Assembly: GCF_026262505.1 (NCBI RefSeq)
Contig: NC_067204.1
Location: 12,790,522 to 12,854,521 of the forward strand
Direction of reading: 5' to 3'
DNA: 64,000 nt
Source: Trichomonas vaginalis G3
Taxonomy: Eukaryota; Parabasalia; Trichomonadida; Trichomonadidae
This document shows, piece by piece, positions 41,712 to 50,860 of the stretch (its first letter is position 1; each line of letters opens with the position of its first letter). The notes beneath the pieces are model-generated. The model searched no databases. It saw nothing but the letters and a program-made list of their open reading frames with translations, and was not told the DNA's origin. Both the position numbers and the translations under genes were made by a program.

Positions 41712-41811
41712 ATCAAAGAATTCATTAAGTATTTCTTTTGAATCTTCTCCCTATATTACGCTGAAACCATTCTGAATTCAGTTTAGCATCATATTCAATT
41801 AATGTATCCAT
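41712..41811 (-). pseudogene. Duplicated 5' fragment of the RMI1-like gene
   Basis: Starts MDTLIEYDAKLNSEWFQRNI, matching MDTLIEYGAKLNPEWLQRNI of the intact gene, then shifts frame and stops. The upstream DNA to about 41900 also matches the promoter region of the intact gene. It marks the left end of copy B. Confidence 0.9.
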
Positions 41812-42085
41812 AAAATAAATTTTGAAAAGTGACATCACATCAATATTTTATAAACGATATATAAGCACATATTCATGAGCTTATATACAAATTATTTTTC
41901 CTTATTGAAATGAATGTACCTTGTATAATTTATTAGGACTCAGATATCAAAATCTTCCTATATTCAGATGTCTGTCTAGAACTATAAACGATAAACTTAA
42001 TATTTTACTCTCTAATAATATCCAGCTTACTTGTATGTAATAAACATCATGGAAATTTTTGGAAAAAGGCTAATAAAAATAAATT

Positions 42086-43861
42086 TTATTCCTGATTAAT
42101 AATATTTCTGATTTTAGGGGCTAATTCAACTGTAGTTGTTCTCAAACTATTAATGTTGGCACCCTTTTCAACTAAAATTTTTAATATTTCTGGTTTCTTC
42201 TGAAATGCGGCCAATTCTGCAGCAGTAACATTATCTTTATTAGTCACTTCGAGATTAATGTTTCTTGCTGATAATATAGCATTAACAATATTAGTTTCTC
42301 CATATGTAACTGCATTGTGAATCGCATAATTTCCTTCTATATCTTTTGTATTAGGATTAACTCTTTCATCTGCAGCAATTGCTTCTGCTGCTTCTGCAGA
42401 TCCATAAATGGCTGCAATTTGAAGAGGAGAATGTTGATAGGCGTCCAAAATATTAATATTCGTTCTTTGGTCAGCAATAAGTATCTTAACAGCTTCTACT
42501 TGGTTATCCATTGCAGCATAGTGTAAAGGAGTGGCATTATGTCGATCAAAAGCGTTAACATTTATTTGATTTGACTCCAATAACACTTTTAGAGCATCAA
42601 TACAACCATCTTTAGAAGCACAATGTAACGCGGTATCATCGTCAAGGTCAGTAACGTTGATATCTGTTCCATTCAAATTTAATAAAATCTTCAGAACGTC
42701 GATAGAATCATAAGAAGCAGCAATATGCAATGGAGTCCAGTCATAGTCATCTTTAGTCATATGAGGAACAGAATATTCAATAAGTGTGTTGGTGAAATAA
42801 ATTGAATTTACTTTTGCTGCTGCATGATAAGGACAATCAATGCTGTTTTCAAGTCCATATGTTAGATCACTGATATTCTGGATAAGCCAATTGAAGCCAT
42901 CTCTGTTCAAATATTCAATTGAAATTGACAAGCATCCCTCAAACGATAAATTAGAATGATTCTTGAGGAATTGAGCACATTCAATGTTTCCTCCTGCAAG
43001 TGCAAACTGGATTGGTTGTCGACCTTCGTCATCTTCTTGTAATAAATCGGCACCAAGATTGTTCAGATATTCTAAGCATTTGATCGATCCAAAGAATGAT
43101 GCAAGTGAAACATATGGAGCAGAGAATCCTAAGATAGGAGGTGCAAGAAGAATTGATGGATTTATTTTTGTATCTGCTTCAGATTTAGAATTAACAATGG
43201 ATTTGAGTGACACAACATCATCTGTCTTCAAAGAATCGATGATACTCTTAAGTGGGAAATCATATGGGACTATCCATCGATTTGACCGAATCTTAGTAAG
43301 ATAATCGAAGAAATCTTCGAATATTGGTGTATTTTCATCTTGGAAAAGGCCACTCTGTATAACATGATGACGATCCTGGATTTGAGTGTAAATAGTTTCA
43401 AGTTCATTTGGATTTTCTTTGGATAATTCAGAAGATCCTTCGGTAATGCAGAGGATAATTTGGTTGAAAACATCATTAGAGAGCTTGTGTGAGTTATTAA
43501 GAATCTCGTTTAAAATTGAAAAAACATCATCACTCAAAAGGAAAGAAGAGCGAAGTAAATGTATTAAGAATACTGAAACTATTTCATTGTTTGATTGTGA
43601 TACGTGTTTTATTAATTGTTTTTTGAAAAATTCTTTGTTATCGGAATTTGTAAAAGAATGTAATTGTTTAATAAGTGTAGAATAGAATTCTAATGATAAA
43701 TATCTTGCAGGTAGAATGTTAAAAACTGCCTTAACGAATGTGTAAATTTGATTATTAGGATCTGCACTGATTAATTCATCTATTTCTTGAGCAGATGATG
43801 TAATATTTGTTTGTTTTACATTTTCAAGCAATGAATGGAATCGCTCAACTGAGGAACTCAT
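42086..43861 (-). CDS. Ankyrin protein type 2, copy B (intact)
   Basis: 591 residues starting MSSSVERFHSLLENVKQ. The frame continues 18 bases upstream only to a GTG, so the ATG at 43861 is used. The first 210 residues are a helical region without ankyrin signature. About nine ankyrin units follow (PIQFALAGGNIECAQFL, PLHIAASYDSIDVLKILL, ALHCASKDGCIDALKVLL, PLHYAAMDNQVEAVKILI). The spacing and sequence style (30-34 residue units with variable loops) differ from type 1 and look older. The function is unknown; a protein-binding scaffold is likely. Copy A of this gene is destroyed. Confidence 0.88.
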   Translation of the reverse strand: MSSSVERFHSLLENVKQTNITSSAQEIDELISADPNNQIYTFVKAVFNILPARYLSLEFYSTLIKQLHSFTNSDNKEFFKKQLIKHVSQSNNEIVSVFLIHLLRSSFLLSDDVFSILNEILNNSHKLSNDVFNQIILCITEGSSELSKENPNELETIYTQIQDRHHVIQSGLFQDENTPIFEDFFDYLTKIRSNRWIVPYDFPLKSIIDSLKTDDVVSLKSIVNSKSEADTKINPSILLAPPILGFSAPYVSLASFFGSIKCLEYLNNLGADLLQEDDEGRQPIQFALAGGNIECAQFLKNHSNLSFEGCLSISIEYLNRDGFNWLIQNISDLTYGLENSIDCPYHAAAKVNSIYFTNTLIEYSVPHMTKDDYDWTPLHIAASYDSIDVLKILLNLNGTDINVTDLDDDTALHCASKDGCIDALKVLLESNQINVNAFDRHNATPLHYAAMDNQVEAVKILIADQRTNINILDAYQHSPLQIAAIYGSAEAAEAIAADERVNPNTKDIEGNYAIHNAVTYGETNIVNAILSARNINLEVTNKDNVTAAELAAFQKKPEILKILVEKGANINSLRTTTVELAPKIRNIINQE

Positions 43862-43865
43862 CAAA

Positions 43866-43870
43866 TGTGA
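43866..43870 (-). promoter_or_regulatory. Inr of ankyrin type 2 gene
   Basis: TCACA on the minus strand gives a leader of about 7 nt before the ATG at 43861, supporting that start over the upstream GTG. Confidence 0.5.
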
Positions 43871-43879
43871 TGCAAACAC

Positions 43880-44370
43880 TTATCTTGACAAAAATTTGAA
43901 AATATTTTCAAAATTTGAATTAGACACAAGTGTCTATTTCAAAAATATATTTCTTACTTATCTCCATATGTAAATTTTGTATATTTCTTGACACGAAAAA
44001 TTTGAAATCAATACGTACAAATATACAAAATTATGTGAATTTTTAAAATTACCACATTTAAAAACTCATTGTGCAAATTAGGAGTTTTTTTTATGCAATA
44101 CTTCAATCTACATGTTTACACATTTAACCAAACCGGAAATCCACCCTTAAAAATGAGTTGATGATGCTTTGACAGACATTTATTGAATATGGAGGGCATC
44201 AGAAATCGATTAATTAAGAAAAAAAAATATAATATAAAGAGCATAAAGGGGTTCTCATGAATCATTATCAATGAACTCAATTAATAAGTCAATTCAATGG
44301 AATTCTCCTCGAAGTTTAATTGATTGATATTATATTTGTCATAATTATGTGAAAGATTGTTAAATGACCC
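43880..44370. other. Intergenic, nothing recognised
   Basis: AT-rich spacer between type 2 and type 1 ankyrin genes of copy B. No frame or repeat is seen. Confidence 0.5.
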
Positions 44371-47300
44371 TTATGATTTGAGAAGTTCTATTATTTTATA
44401 AATTTTCTTTTCTTCAAATCCTAGAGGTATATTATTTCTCCCTTTTATAAGTTTCGCTTCCTCGTATTCTTCTACTGATTGAAAATAACGAATACTCAGT
44501 TGTTGACTAATTTCGATTGCTAAATTTAGAGGTGTTTCTCCGTTTATATCTTTTGCATTGATATTTGCACCATGTGATATTAGAAAGCTGACTTGTTTTT
44601 TATTTTTACTTTCAACTGCATAATGAAGAGGAGTTTTTCCATCTTTATTCTGAGAATTGATATCAGCACCATGTGATAAAAGAAGTTTCATTACTGACCA
44701 ACCATAATTTTTGGTTGCAAAATGAAGAGGGGTATTTCCTTCACTTTCCTTTGCATCAACATCTGCACCATGTGATATAAGAATTTTCGAAATTTCCGTT
44801 TTATCATTTCTTGCTGCAGTATGCAATGCAGTCATACCTTCATCATTTTTTGAATTGATATCTGCACCATGTGATATAAGAATTTTCGAAATTTCCGTTT
44901 TATCATTTCTTGCTGCAGTATGCAATGCAGTCATACCTTCATCATTTTTTGAATTGATATCTGCACCATGTGATATAAGAATTTTCGAAATTTCCGTTTT
45001 ATCATTTCTTGCTGCAGTATGCAATGCAGTCATACCTTCATCATTTTTTGAATTGATATCTGCACCATGTGATATAAGAATTTTCGAAATTTCCGTTTTA
45101 TCATTTCTTGCTGCAGTATGCAATGCAGTCATACCTTCATCATTTTTTGAATTGATATCTGCACCATGTGATATAAGAATTTTCGAAATTTCCGTTTTAT
45201 CATTTCTTGCTGCAGTATGCAATGCAGTCATACCTTCATCATTTTTTGAATTGATATCTGCACCATGTGATATAAGAATTTTCGAAATTTCCGTTTTATC
45301 ATTTCTTGCTGCAGTATGCAATGCAGTCATACCTTCATCATTTTTTGAATTGATATCTGCACCATGTGATATAAGAATTTTCGAAATTTCCGTTTTATCA
45401 TTTCTTGCTGCAGTATGCAATGCAGTCATACCTTCATCATTTTTTGAATTGATATCTGCACCATGTGATATAAGAATTTTCGAAATTTCCGTTTTATCAT
45501 TTCTTGCTGCAGCATGCAATGCGGTCATGCCTTCATAATTTTTGGAATTAACATCTGCTCCATGTGAAATAAGAATATTTGTAATTTCTTCACATGATGC
45601 ATATGCAGCAATTAAAAGAGATGTATCACCGTTATTATCTTTTGCATTGACATCTGCACCATGAGAAAGAAGAATCTCTGTAACTTCTTTAGTATCGTTA
45701 TTTTTTATATAATGAAGAGGTATTCTACCATATTTATTTTTTGCGTTGACATCGGCACCATTGGATAGAAGAATCTCTACTATTTCTTTACAATTATATT
45801 CTGTTGCATATTGAAGAGGAGTTTCTTCATTCTCATTCTTTGCATTAACGTCAGCATCATATGATATAAGAAGTTCGATGATATTTTTAAGATTTCTAAT
45901 TGCTGCCAAATGAAGAGGAGTATTTCCATATTTATTTTTTGAATTGATATCTACTCCATGCAATATGAGGAGTTTTGTAATGTCTTTAATATTTTCCATT
46001 GCTTCAAGTTTAAGAGCTTCTAAATTAACATCACCTTTTGTATTGATATTTGTCCAATGAGATCTAATCCATTCTTCAATTTCTTTGTTGTCTACATCTG
46101 CAACGAAATGAAGCATACTTTTCATTCTAAGACACTTAATATTTTTATCTGCACCATGTGATATGAGAAGTTCGGTAATTTCTTTATTGATTTTAATGAT
46201 TGACCAATAGATAGGTGTATATTCATAATTATCTTTTGCATTGACATCAGCACCATATGATATTAGGAGTTCTGCCATTCCTTTACAATTATTTTTTGTC
46301 GCATAATGAAGGGGTGTTTCTTCTTTTTTATTTTTTGCATTGACATTAGCTCCATGCGATAAAAGGAGTTCAACTACTTCTTCACTATTGATGTTGACTG
46401 CTAAATGAAGAGCTGTGTATCCATGTTTCTGCTTCCAGTTGATATCAACACCATGTGAAATAAGAAATTCTGCAATTTCTTTACAATTTCCGACTGCTGA
46501 ATAATGAATAGCTGTGCATCCTGCTAATGATATTTTAGAAATATCAATATTCTCATTCATCAGAACATCGATGGTCTGTGGGAATGCTGCACACCATGGA
46601 ATAATTAAATCTTTGTGTTTTTCGAGCAACATGAAAACGATTTTCAAGTTTTGTGATTTGATAATTAAATCACCATTAATAAACTCTGGATCAAAAAGAT
46701 CTCTTTCGAATACATAATCGAGACATTGATTATTGTGGGATGCGACAATATTGTTAAAACATTTTTCGTCGATTTTGTTGTTTTTCTTGATTTCATTAAT
46801 GATGTCAATATTTCCTCCAATGAATGAATATTGATAACATTGATCGGATATTTTGATTTCATAATTTGAAATGATGAAAAAGAAAATGTTGACAGATCCA
46901 AAATAACAACATGCTTCAATAGGATCCATCCTTACAAAACAAGGGATTCTTATTGAAATACTTTCCAATGGATGTTGTGTAACATATTCTCTGAACTTGT
47001 CAACTTGATCATTCATTAAAACATATTGAATTTCGCCTTCTTTCGGAAATGTATTTGTATCAAATTCAATTTGATTAATTGTATCTAGCTTTTCTGATGC
47101 ATGCAAATGCTCATGTATTTCATCAGAAAGTAAATCACCTTGTTCATATAATGTTTTATATCGTAATAAATCTTTATATTTGAATGAATGTTTGTTCAAT
47201 ATGATGTTAAGAATATTGACATATGTAACAATTGATCGATAATTGTACTTAATCGCGTTGAATATACTCATGAATAACAAGTGGATTGGTACTTTGTACT

Positions 47301-47424
47301 TGCAGATTAAAACAGTTTCTACAAGGTTGGAAATTTCTTCAACAGATTGATCTGCTTTTATGTGATAAAGATTCTCATAAGTTCCTATGAAATCGTTAAA
47401 TTTCTTTAAATACTGGCCACACAT
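44371..47424 (-). CDS. Ankyrin protein type 1, copy B, with identical-repeat array
   Basis: 1017 residues, intact. The conserved N-terminal region (MCGQYLKKFNDFIGTYENLY; EACCYFGSVNIFFFI) is followed by about 21 ankyrin repeats. Seven consecutive 33-residue repeats (SKNDEGMTALHTAARNDKTE, then ISKILISHGADIN) are identical, even at the DNA level. Relative to copy A one repeat near the start (the NETALHYSP unit) is missing and new ones are present in the middle. A TCATT on the minus strand about 20 bases before the ATG is a good Inr. Uniform repeats should form a long, regular superhelix with repeated binding faces. Confidence 0.92.
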   Translation of the reverse strand: MCGQYLKKFNDFIGTYENLYHIKADQSVEEISNLVETVLICKYKVPIHLLFMSIFNAIKYNYRSIVTYVNILNIILNKHSFKYKDLLRYKTLYEQGDLLSDEIHEHLHASEKLDTINQIEFDTNTFPKEGEIQYVLMNDQVDKFREYVTQHPLESISIRIPCFVRMDPIEACCYFGSVNIFFFIISNYEIKISDQCYQYSFIGGNIDIINEIKKNNKIDEKCFNNIVASHNNQCLDYVFERDLFDPEFINGDLIIKSQNLKIVFMLLEKHKDLIIPWCAAFPQTIDVLMNENIDISKISLAGCTAIHYSAVGNCKEIAEFLISHGVDINWKQKHGYTALHLAVNINSEEVVELLLSHGANVNAKNKKEETPLHYATKNNCKGMAELLISYGADVNAKDNYEYTPIYWSIIKINKEITELLISHGADKNIKCLRMKSMLHFVADVDNKEIEEWIRSHWTNINTKGDVNLEALKLEAMENIKDITKLLILHGVDINSKNKYGNTPLHLAAIRNLKNIIELLISYDADVNAKNENEETPLQYATEYNCKEIVEILLSNGADVNAKNKYGRIPLHYIKNNDTKEVTEILLSHGADVNAKDNNGDTSLLIAAYASCEEITNILISHGADVNSKNYEGMTALHAAARNDKTEISKILISHGADINSKNDEGMTALHTAARNDKTEISKILISHGADINSKNDEGMTALHTAARNDKTEISKILISHGADINSKNDEGMTALHTAARNDKTEISKILISHGADINSKNDEGMTALHTAARNDKTEISKILISHGADINSKNDEGMTALHTAARNDKTEISKILISHGADINSKNDEGMTALHTAARNDKTEISKILISHGADINSKNDEGMTALHTAARNDKTEISKILISHGADVDAKESEGNTPLHFATKNYGWSVMKLLLSHGADINSQNKDGKTPLHYAVESKNKKQVSFLISHGANINAKDINGETPLNLAIEISQQLSIRYFQSVEEYEEAKLIKGRNNIPLGFEEKKIYKIIELLKS
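44761..45512 (-). repeat. Perfect 99-bp tandem array, about 7.6 copies
   Basis: A 99-base unit, one ankyrin repeat long, recurs with no base change for 752 bases. Junction words (catcatttttt) fall at 44841, 44940, 45039, 45138, 45237, 45336 and 45435. The next unit upstream in the gene differs at several bases. Because 99 is a multiple of three, each gain or loss keeps the frame. Confidence 0.97.
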
Positions 47425-47735
47425 GAATCGAAATTTATCCGAAATGAATTTTAAAAATAATAAAAATAAAATTTAAAAATTTTTTTAAAAAAAATCATTG
47501 TTTGATCTTTTAAATAGAGTATATCTATAAGCACTTAATTTTAAAAATTTAAAACAAAATGATGTTGTAAGATTGAATGATATTTTCCTCGAAATTTTGA
47601 AAGATAACAAGTAATTCAAATCCTTATATATAAATGATGATGAGCTTTTGAAAAAAAAATAATTGAATTATATCAATTTTTGAGAAGACTCCTTTTTTAC
47701 GGTTTCATTCTGAAACTGACATATTAAAAATTTTA
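47425..47735. other. Shared upstream region of ankyrin copy B and small-gene remnant
   Basis: AT-rich divergent promoter region, the counterpart of 40277-40580. TCATT sites occur on both sides. Confidence 0.45.
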
Positions 47736-47807
47736 ATGAGTGGTCTTTATCATAGGGAATATGTATATGTTGGGTATACAGTCAAAGTATATGGGAAACA
47801 AAAATAA
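47736..47807 (+). pseudogene. Truncated small MSG-family gene, copy B
   Basis: Starts MSGLYHREYVYVGYTVKV and stops after 23 codons. In copy A the matching bases are followed by about 500 bp absent here: the deletion joins the small gene near its codon 16 to the spacer close to the helicase end. The conserved KEELA block is lost, so the piece is probably non-functional. Confidence 0.75.
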
Positions 47808-47990
47808 GTTGATTTTTTAAATTCGTTTCCTAAGAGATTGTCAATCAAAATGTTGCCTGTAACAAAGTATAAAAAGATTATATATCTTGCATCGATGATG
47901 TCAATAGAGAATACAAGAAAAAAACTAAAAGACTTTGATAGTGATAATACAAACAATATTATTTTAGAATAATACAAACAAAGATTTAAT

Positions 47991-50315
47991 TTAAACATGT
48001 AAAGATCTTTCTTCAAATTGAGAAAGAGTTTCTTCTGCTGTGATTGCTCGAATCGCTGATTGCTTCAGTTTCTTAGCACAATCGACAGAAGATACTGTGC
48101 TATTGATTTGTGATGCAGAGATAATAGAAATGAGTTTATCCAATGAGCATTTTTCAATATCATATTTGGAAGTTATACCTGCACTAAACAAAGACCGTGC
48201 AATTGACTGAGAGCAACCTAATGACATAAGAGGAATAACATCATTTTTGGCACCATGTTGAATTCGATTTCTTGCAACTGCTAAAATTGCTGAGATTTCT
48301 CTGAAACCAGAGGCTTCACAGAATTTAACAACTTGCGTTGCGTAGACAACAGATGAATCCCTGAGATTTTCTACAGCTCCTTTATCAACTCCGTGTGTTT
48401 TTGATATAGAATCTACAGAATTTTCTTCTGAAAACGATACCAAAATAGCAGCAGCAAAAATTTTTCCAAGAATTTCATCATTTTGATCATTCATTTTTGG
48501 AAGACCTTTATCGCAATCAGAAGCTCTGATTTTAATGATGTCGCTTGCTGAATTAAGAATTGCGTTAGCAGCTTCGCAGTGCCTTTTCATAATAACAGAC
48601 CAAATGTCTTCATTATAATTTGGTATTCTGAGGAATGAAATATTAGGATAACAGCAAAGGTACATAGTAAATGCTTCATCAGACATCATAAAGTTTCTCA
48701 TATTTTTCCTTAGAATTGCATTTAAATGAATAGCATTATTAATATTAAGGTTGCTTAGAGCAACAGCTCTTCCGAATTTTGATACTTTGGGAGAGATGCA
48801 CATTCCATTGCTCTTTAGAGAGTCTAGAGCAGCTTGGATTTCTTGAGAAACTTCGTTGCCTTCAATAATATAAGAATAAAGAACGCTCTTCAAATTCCCA
48901 ATTGATTGCTTCGTAAAGAAAGCATGCATGTGCAAAATTGTTTTGGCAAGTTCGTTCTGGTTTTCAATTAATTTCAATTTGATAGGAGGAATCTCGTTCC
49001 TCATAAGCCTTAAGATTTGGGTTTCATCGCTATTAAATCGTTCAACTACCACAACTGTTCCTGATGATCTTTCGTTTCTTCCTGCTCTTCCGCACATTTG
49101 CATAAATTTACTTGGTGATATCTGTAAGTTACTCTTGAATGCTGATAAAATTACAACGACTGATATGTTTTGGAAGTCAACACCTGCAGAAAGCGTCGAT
49201 GTGGCAACAATTATTTTGATGATTCCATTTCGAAATGCATCTTCGATTAATGATCTTTCTTCTTGAGTCAAGCCAGCATGATGGAATGCAATTCCATTCA
49301 TAACACAAGAAAATGACTCATCTAATTTTTCCAATAATTTCTTTCGTTCGGTTTGAATGTTTTCATCTTCCTTATTTATATTACCGAGCATTTGTGCCAA
49401 TGATAATGCTATTTCTTCGCTTTCTTTCCTTGTTTGAGCAAAAATCAAGACATTTTTCGAATTCATCTTCATAAATGGCGCAATGATTGATGATATATAG
49501 AACTTATCATCTTTCTTTAGAGTTCTGAAAGCTGGGCATATATACCCTTTCCTAACGGGGCACAATTCTCCGTTTGGTCTACAAATATAAAATTGCTGCC
49601 TTGAAGGCGATTCATTTATTTCAGCTTTGAATGAGAATCCACCAAGCCATATTGAAAGCTTAACGGCATCATCTGGTGTTAAAGTTGCTGTTAATCCTAT
49701 GATTCTCGGGTGGCTTGGTAGTAGCATAGATAATACTATTAATGATTCTAAGTTTGCACCTCTATCGTTATCATCTAGCATATGAAATTCATCTATGACA
49801 ATTAAATCAAGATCAAATTTTCCGGATGCGGAAGAATTAATAAGAGAGTGAGCTCTTTCGTATGTGCAAACGCCTATAGATCTTTGTGTCAATGGTCCTG
49901 CACCTATGTCATGATAATATGCCCTTACTGTGACTGATGGAAATCTAAGAGTAAATAAATTGTATTTTTCAGTTGCAAGTGCAACAAATGGTACGCAATA
50001 CAGAATCTTAGCTGATGGATTACGTTCTAATGCTTGTGCAAATGCAACTTCTGCTATTAATGTTTTTCCGCCAGCTGTTGGAGCAAGGACTATTGCATTC
50101 TTTTGCAGTTGCCATTCAGCTTTTAGTAACAATGATCGTTGCCATGGTCGTAATGTTGAAAATGCTGGTGGTGGAGTACCACTTAGATATGAATTTTGTA
50201 AAAATTTGGGAATTCCGCACTCATCCATTTCGGATATAGTGGATGAAAGAACTTGGCTCTCATCAGAAATAGATTGAGGTTCGGAGAGTGAATGGTATTC
50301 GAGAACCTCCCCCAT
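47991..50315 (-). CDS. Superfamily 2 DNA helicase, HELQ/POLQ-helicase (Hel308) type
   Basis: 774 residues. Motif I APTAGGKT lies at 78-85, motif II DEFHMLDD near 175, motif III TATL near 209, motifs V/VI ATSTLSAGVDF and QMCGRAGRN near 370-415. The GGKT loop, the HAGL..EER block and the C-terminal segment QVVKFCEASG match the Hel308 clade (HELQ and the POLQ helicase domain), which unwinds DNA at forks and breaks. No polymerase domain follows. HELQ itself is longer, so the N-terminal extension is missing here. The last 128 codons are duplicated at 41300-41684. The gene ends GTTTAA, overlapping a TAAA as common in trichomonad 3' ends. Confidence 0.87.
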   Translation of the reverse strand: MGEVLEYHSLSEPQSISDESQVLSSTISEMDECGIPKFLQNSYLSGTPPPAFSTLRPWQRSLLLKAEWQLQKNAIVLAPTAGGKTLIAEVAFAQALERNPSAKILYCVPFVALATEKYNLFTLRFPSVTVRAYYHDIGAGPLTQRSIGVCTYERAHSLINSSASGKFDLDLIVIDEFHMLDDNDRGANLESLIVLSMLLPSHPRIIGLTATLTPDDAVKLSIWLGGFSFKAEINESPSRQQFYICRPNGELCPVRKGYICPAFRTLKKDDKFYISSIIAPFMKMNSKNVLIFAQTRKESEEIALSLAQMLGNINKEDENIQTERKKLLEKLDESFSCVMNGIAFHHAGLTQEERSLIEDAFRNGIIKIIVATSTLSAGVDFQNISVVVILSAFKSNLQISPSKFMQMCGRAGRNERSSGTVVVVERFNSDETQILRLMRNEIPPIKLKLIENQNELAKTILHMHAFFTKQSIGNLKSVLYSYIIEGNEVSQEIQAALDSLKSNGMCISPKVSKFGRAVALSNLNINNAIHLNAILRKNMRNFMMSDEAFTMYLCCYPNISFLRIPNYNEDIWSVIMKRHCEAANAILNSASDIIKIRASDCDKGLPKMNDQNDEILGKIFAAAILVSFSEENSVDSISKTHGVDKGAVENLRDSSVVYATQVVKFCEASGFREISAILAVARNRIQHGAKNDVIPLMSLGCSQSIARSLFSAGITSKYDIEKCSLDKLISIISASQINSTVSSVDCAKKLKQSAIRAITAEETLSQFEERSLHV

Positions 50316-50788
50316 CCCAAAAATGCCGCCAAAATTTGAGAGGGAAAAATTTTTGTCAGGTATTCTAAAAAGATAAAATCTTTCACTAATTCAATGTTTC
50401 GAATAAGGATTTCGTTTGGTAAGATAACGCCTGGGACCTCCAAAATCCAAAATATGAGCTTCCACAATTTTGTACCCTATTTTTTACAAATTTCAGAATT
50501 TTATGTATATTTTCGATTTGAAGCAATCTTTGTTTGATAATATGAATAAAACTACAATGTTTTTCATCAAAACTTTTAATTATCTCTCTTAGATCCTCAA
50601 AATAATAAAATCTAAAATATATTTTTCATGAATGTAAAGGCAATAAGTTTGTTTTGGAGTTTTGAATCCCTTTTACAGCCTGGTTTACTCCCTTCAATTA
50701 TGCTGGTTACTGATTATTTATCCTAAATTATCAACCACAAAAATCGTCAAAAGTGTGATCTGAAAGAAAATCGAATTTTAGTAGTCAT
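50316..50788. other. Divergent intergenic region
   Basis: Spacer between the helicase and the EF-hand/WD40 gene. No RNA gene or repeat is seen. A TCATA at 50785-50789 overlaps the first ATG of the next gene. Confidence 0.45.
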
Positions 50789-50860
50789 ATGGCGTGTTAT
50801 CTGTCAAATTCCTCAAAATTTCAATACGTTTGTAAAATTTTTTTTCAAAATTCGTTTGAA

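Larger units (their letters stand above)
41712..48374. repeat. Tandem segmental duplication, copy B
   Basis: Same gene order as copy A, with intact type 2 and type 1 ankyrin genes but a truncated small gene. It is longer than copy A by about 1.9 kb, owing to the unbroken type 2 gene and the 99-bp array. Its right end lies inside the intact helicase gene. Confidence 0.9.

Noticed and set aside
44761-45512. CRISPR-like array
   Set aside because: Repeats are contiguous without spacers, in frame, inside an ankyrin gene of a eukaryote.
44855-45538. 227-codon plus-strand open frame with seven identical repeats
   Set aside because: It is the antisense of the 99-bp ankyrin array. Any frame that is open in one unit stays open in all.
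28816-47424. Bacterial or viral origin of the ankyrin cluster (Maverick-type virus-like element)
   Set aside because: No polymerase B, integrase, capsid or ATPase frames; base composition is like the rest of the window; the ankyrin style matches trichomonad families.
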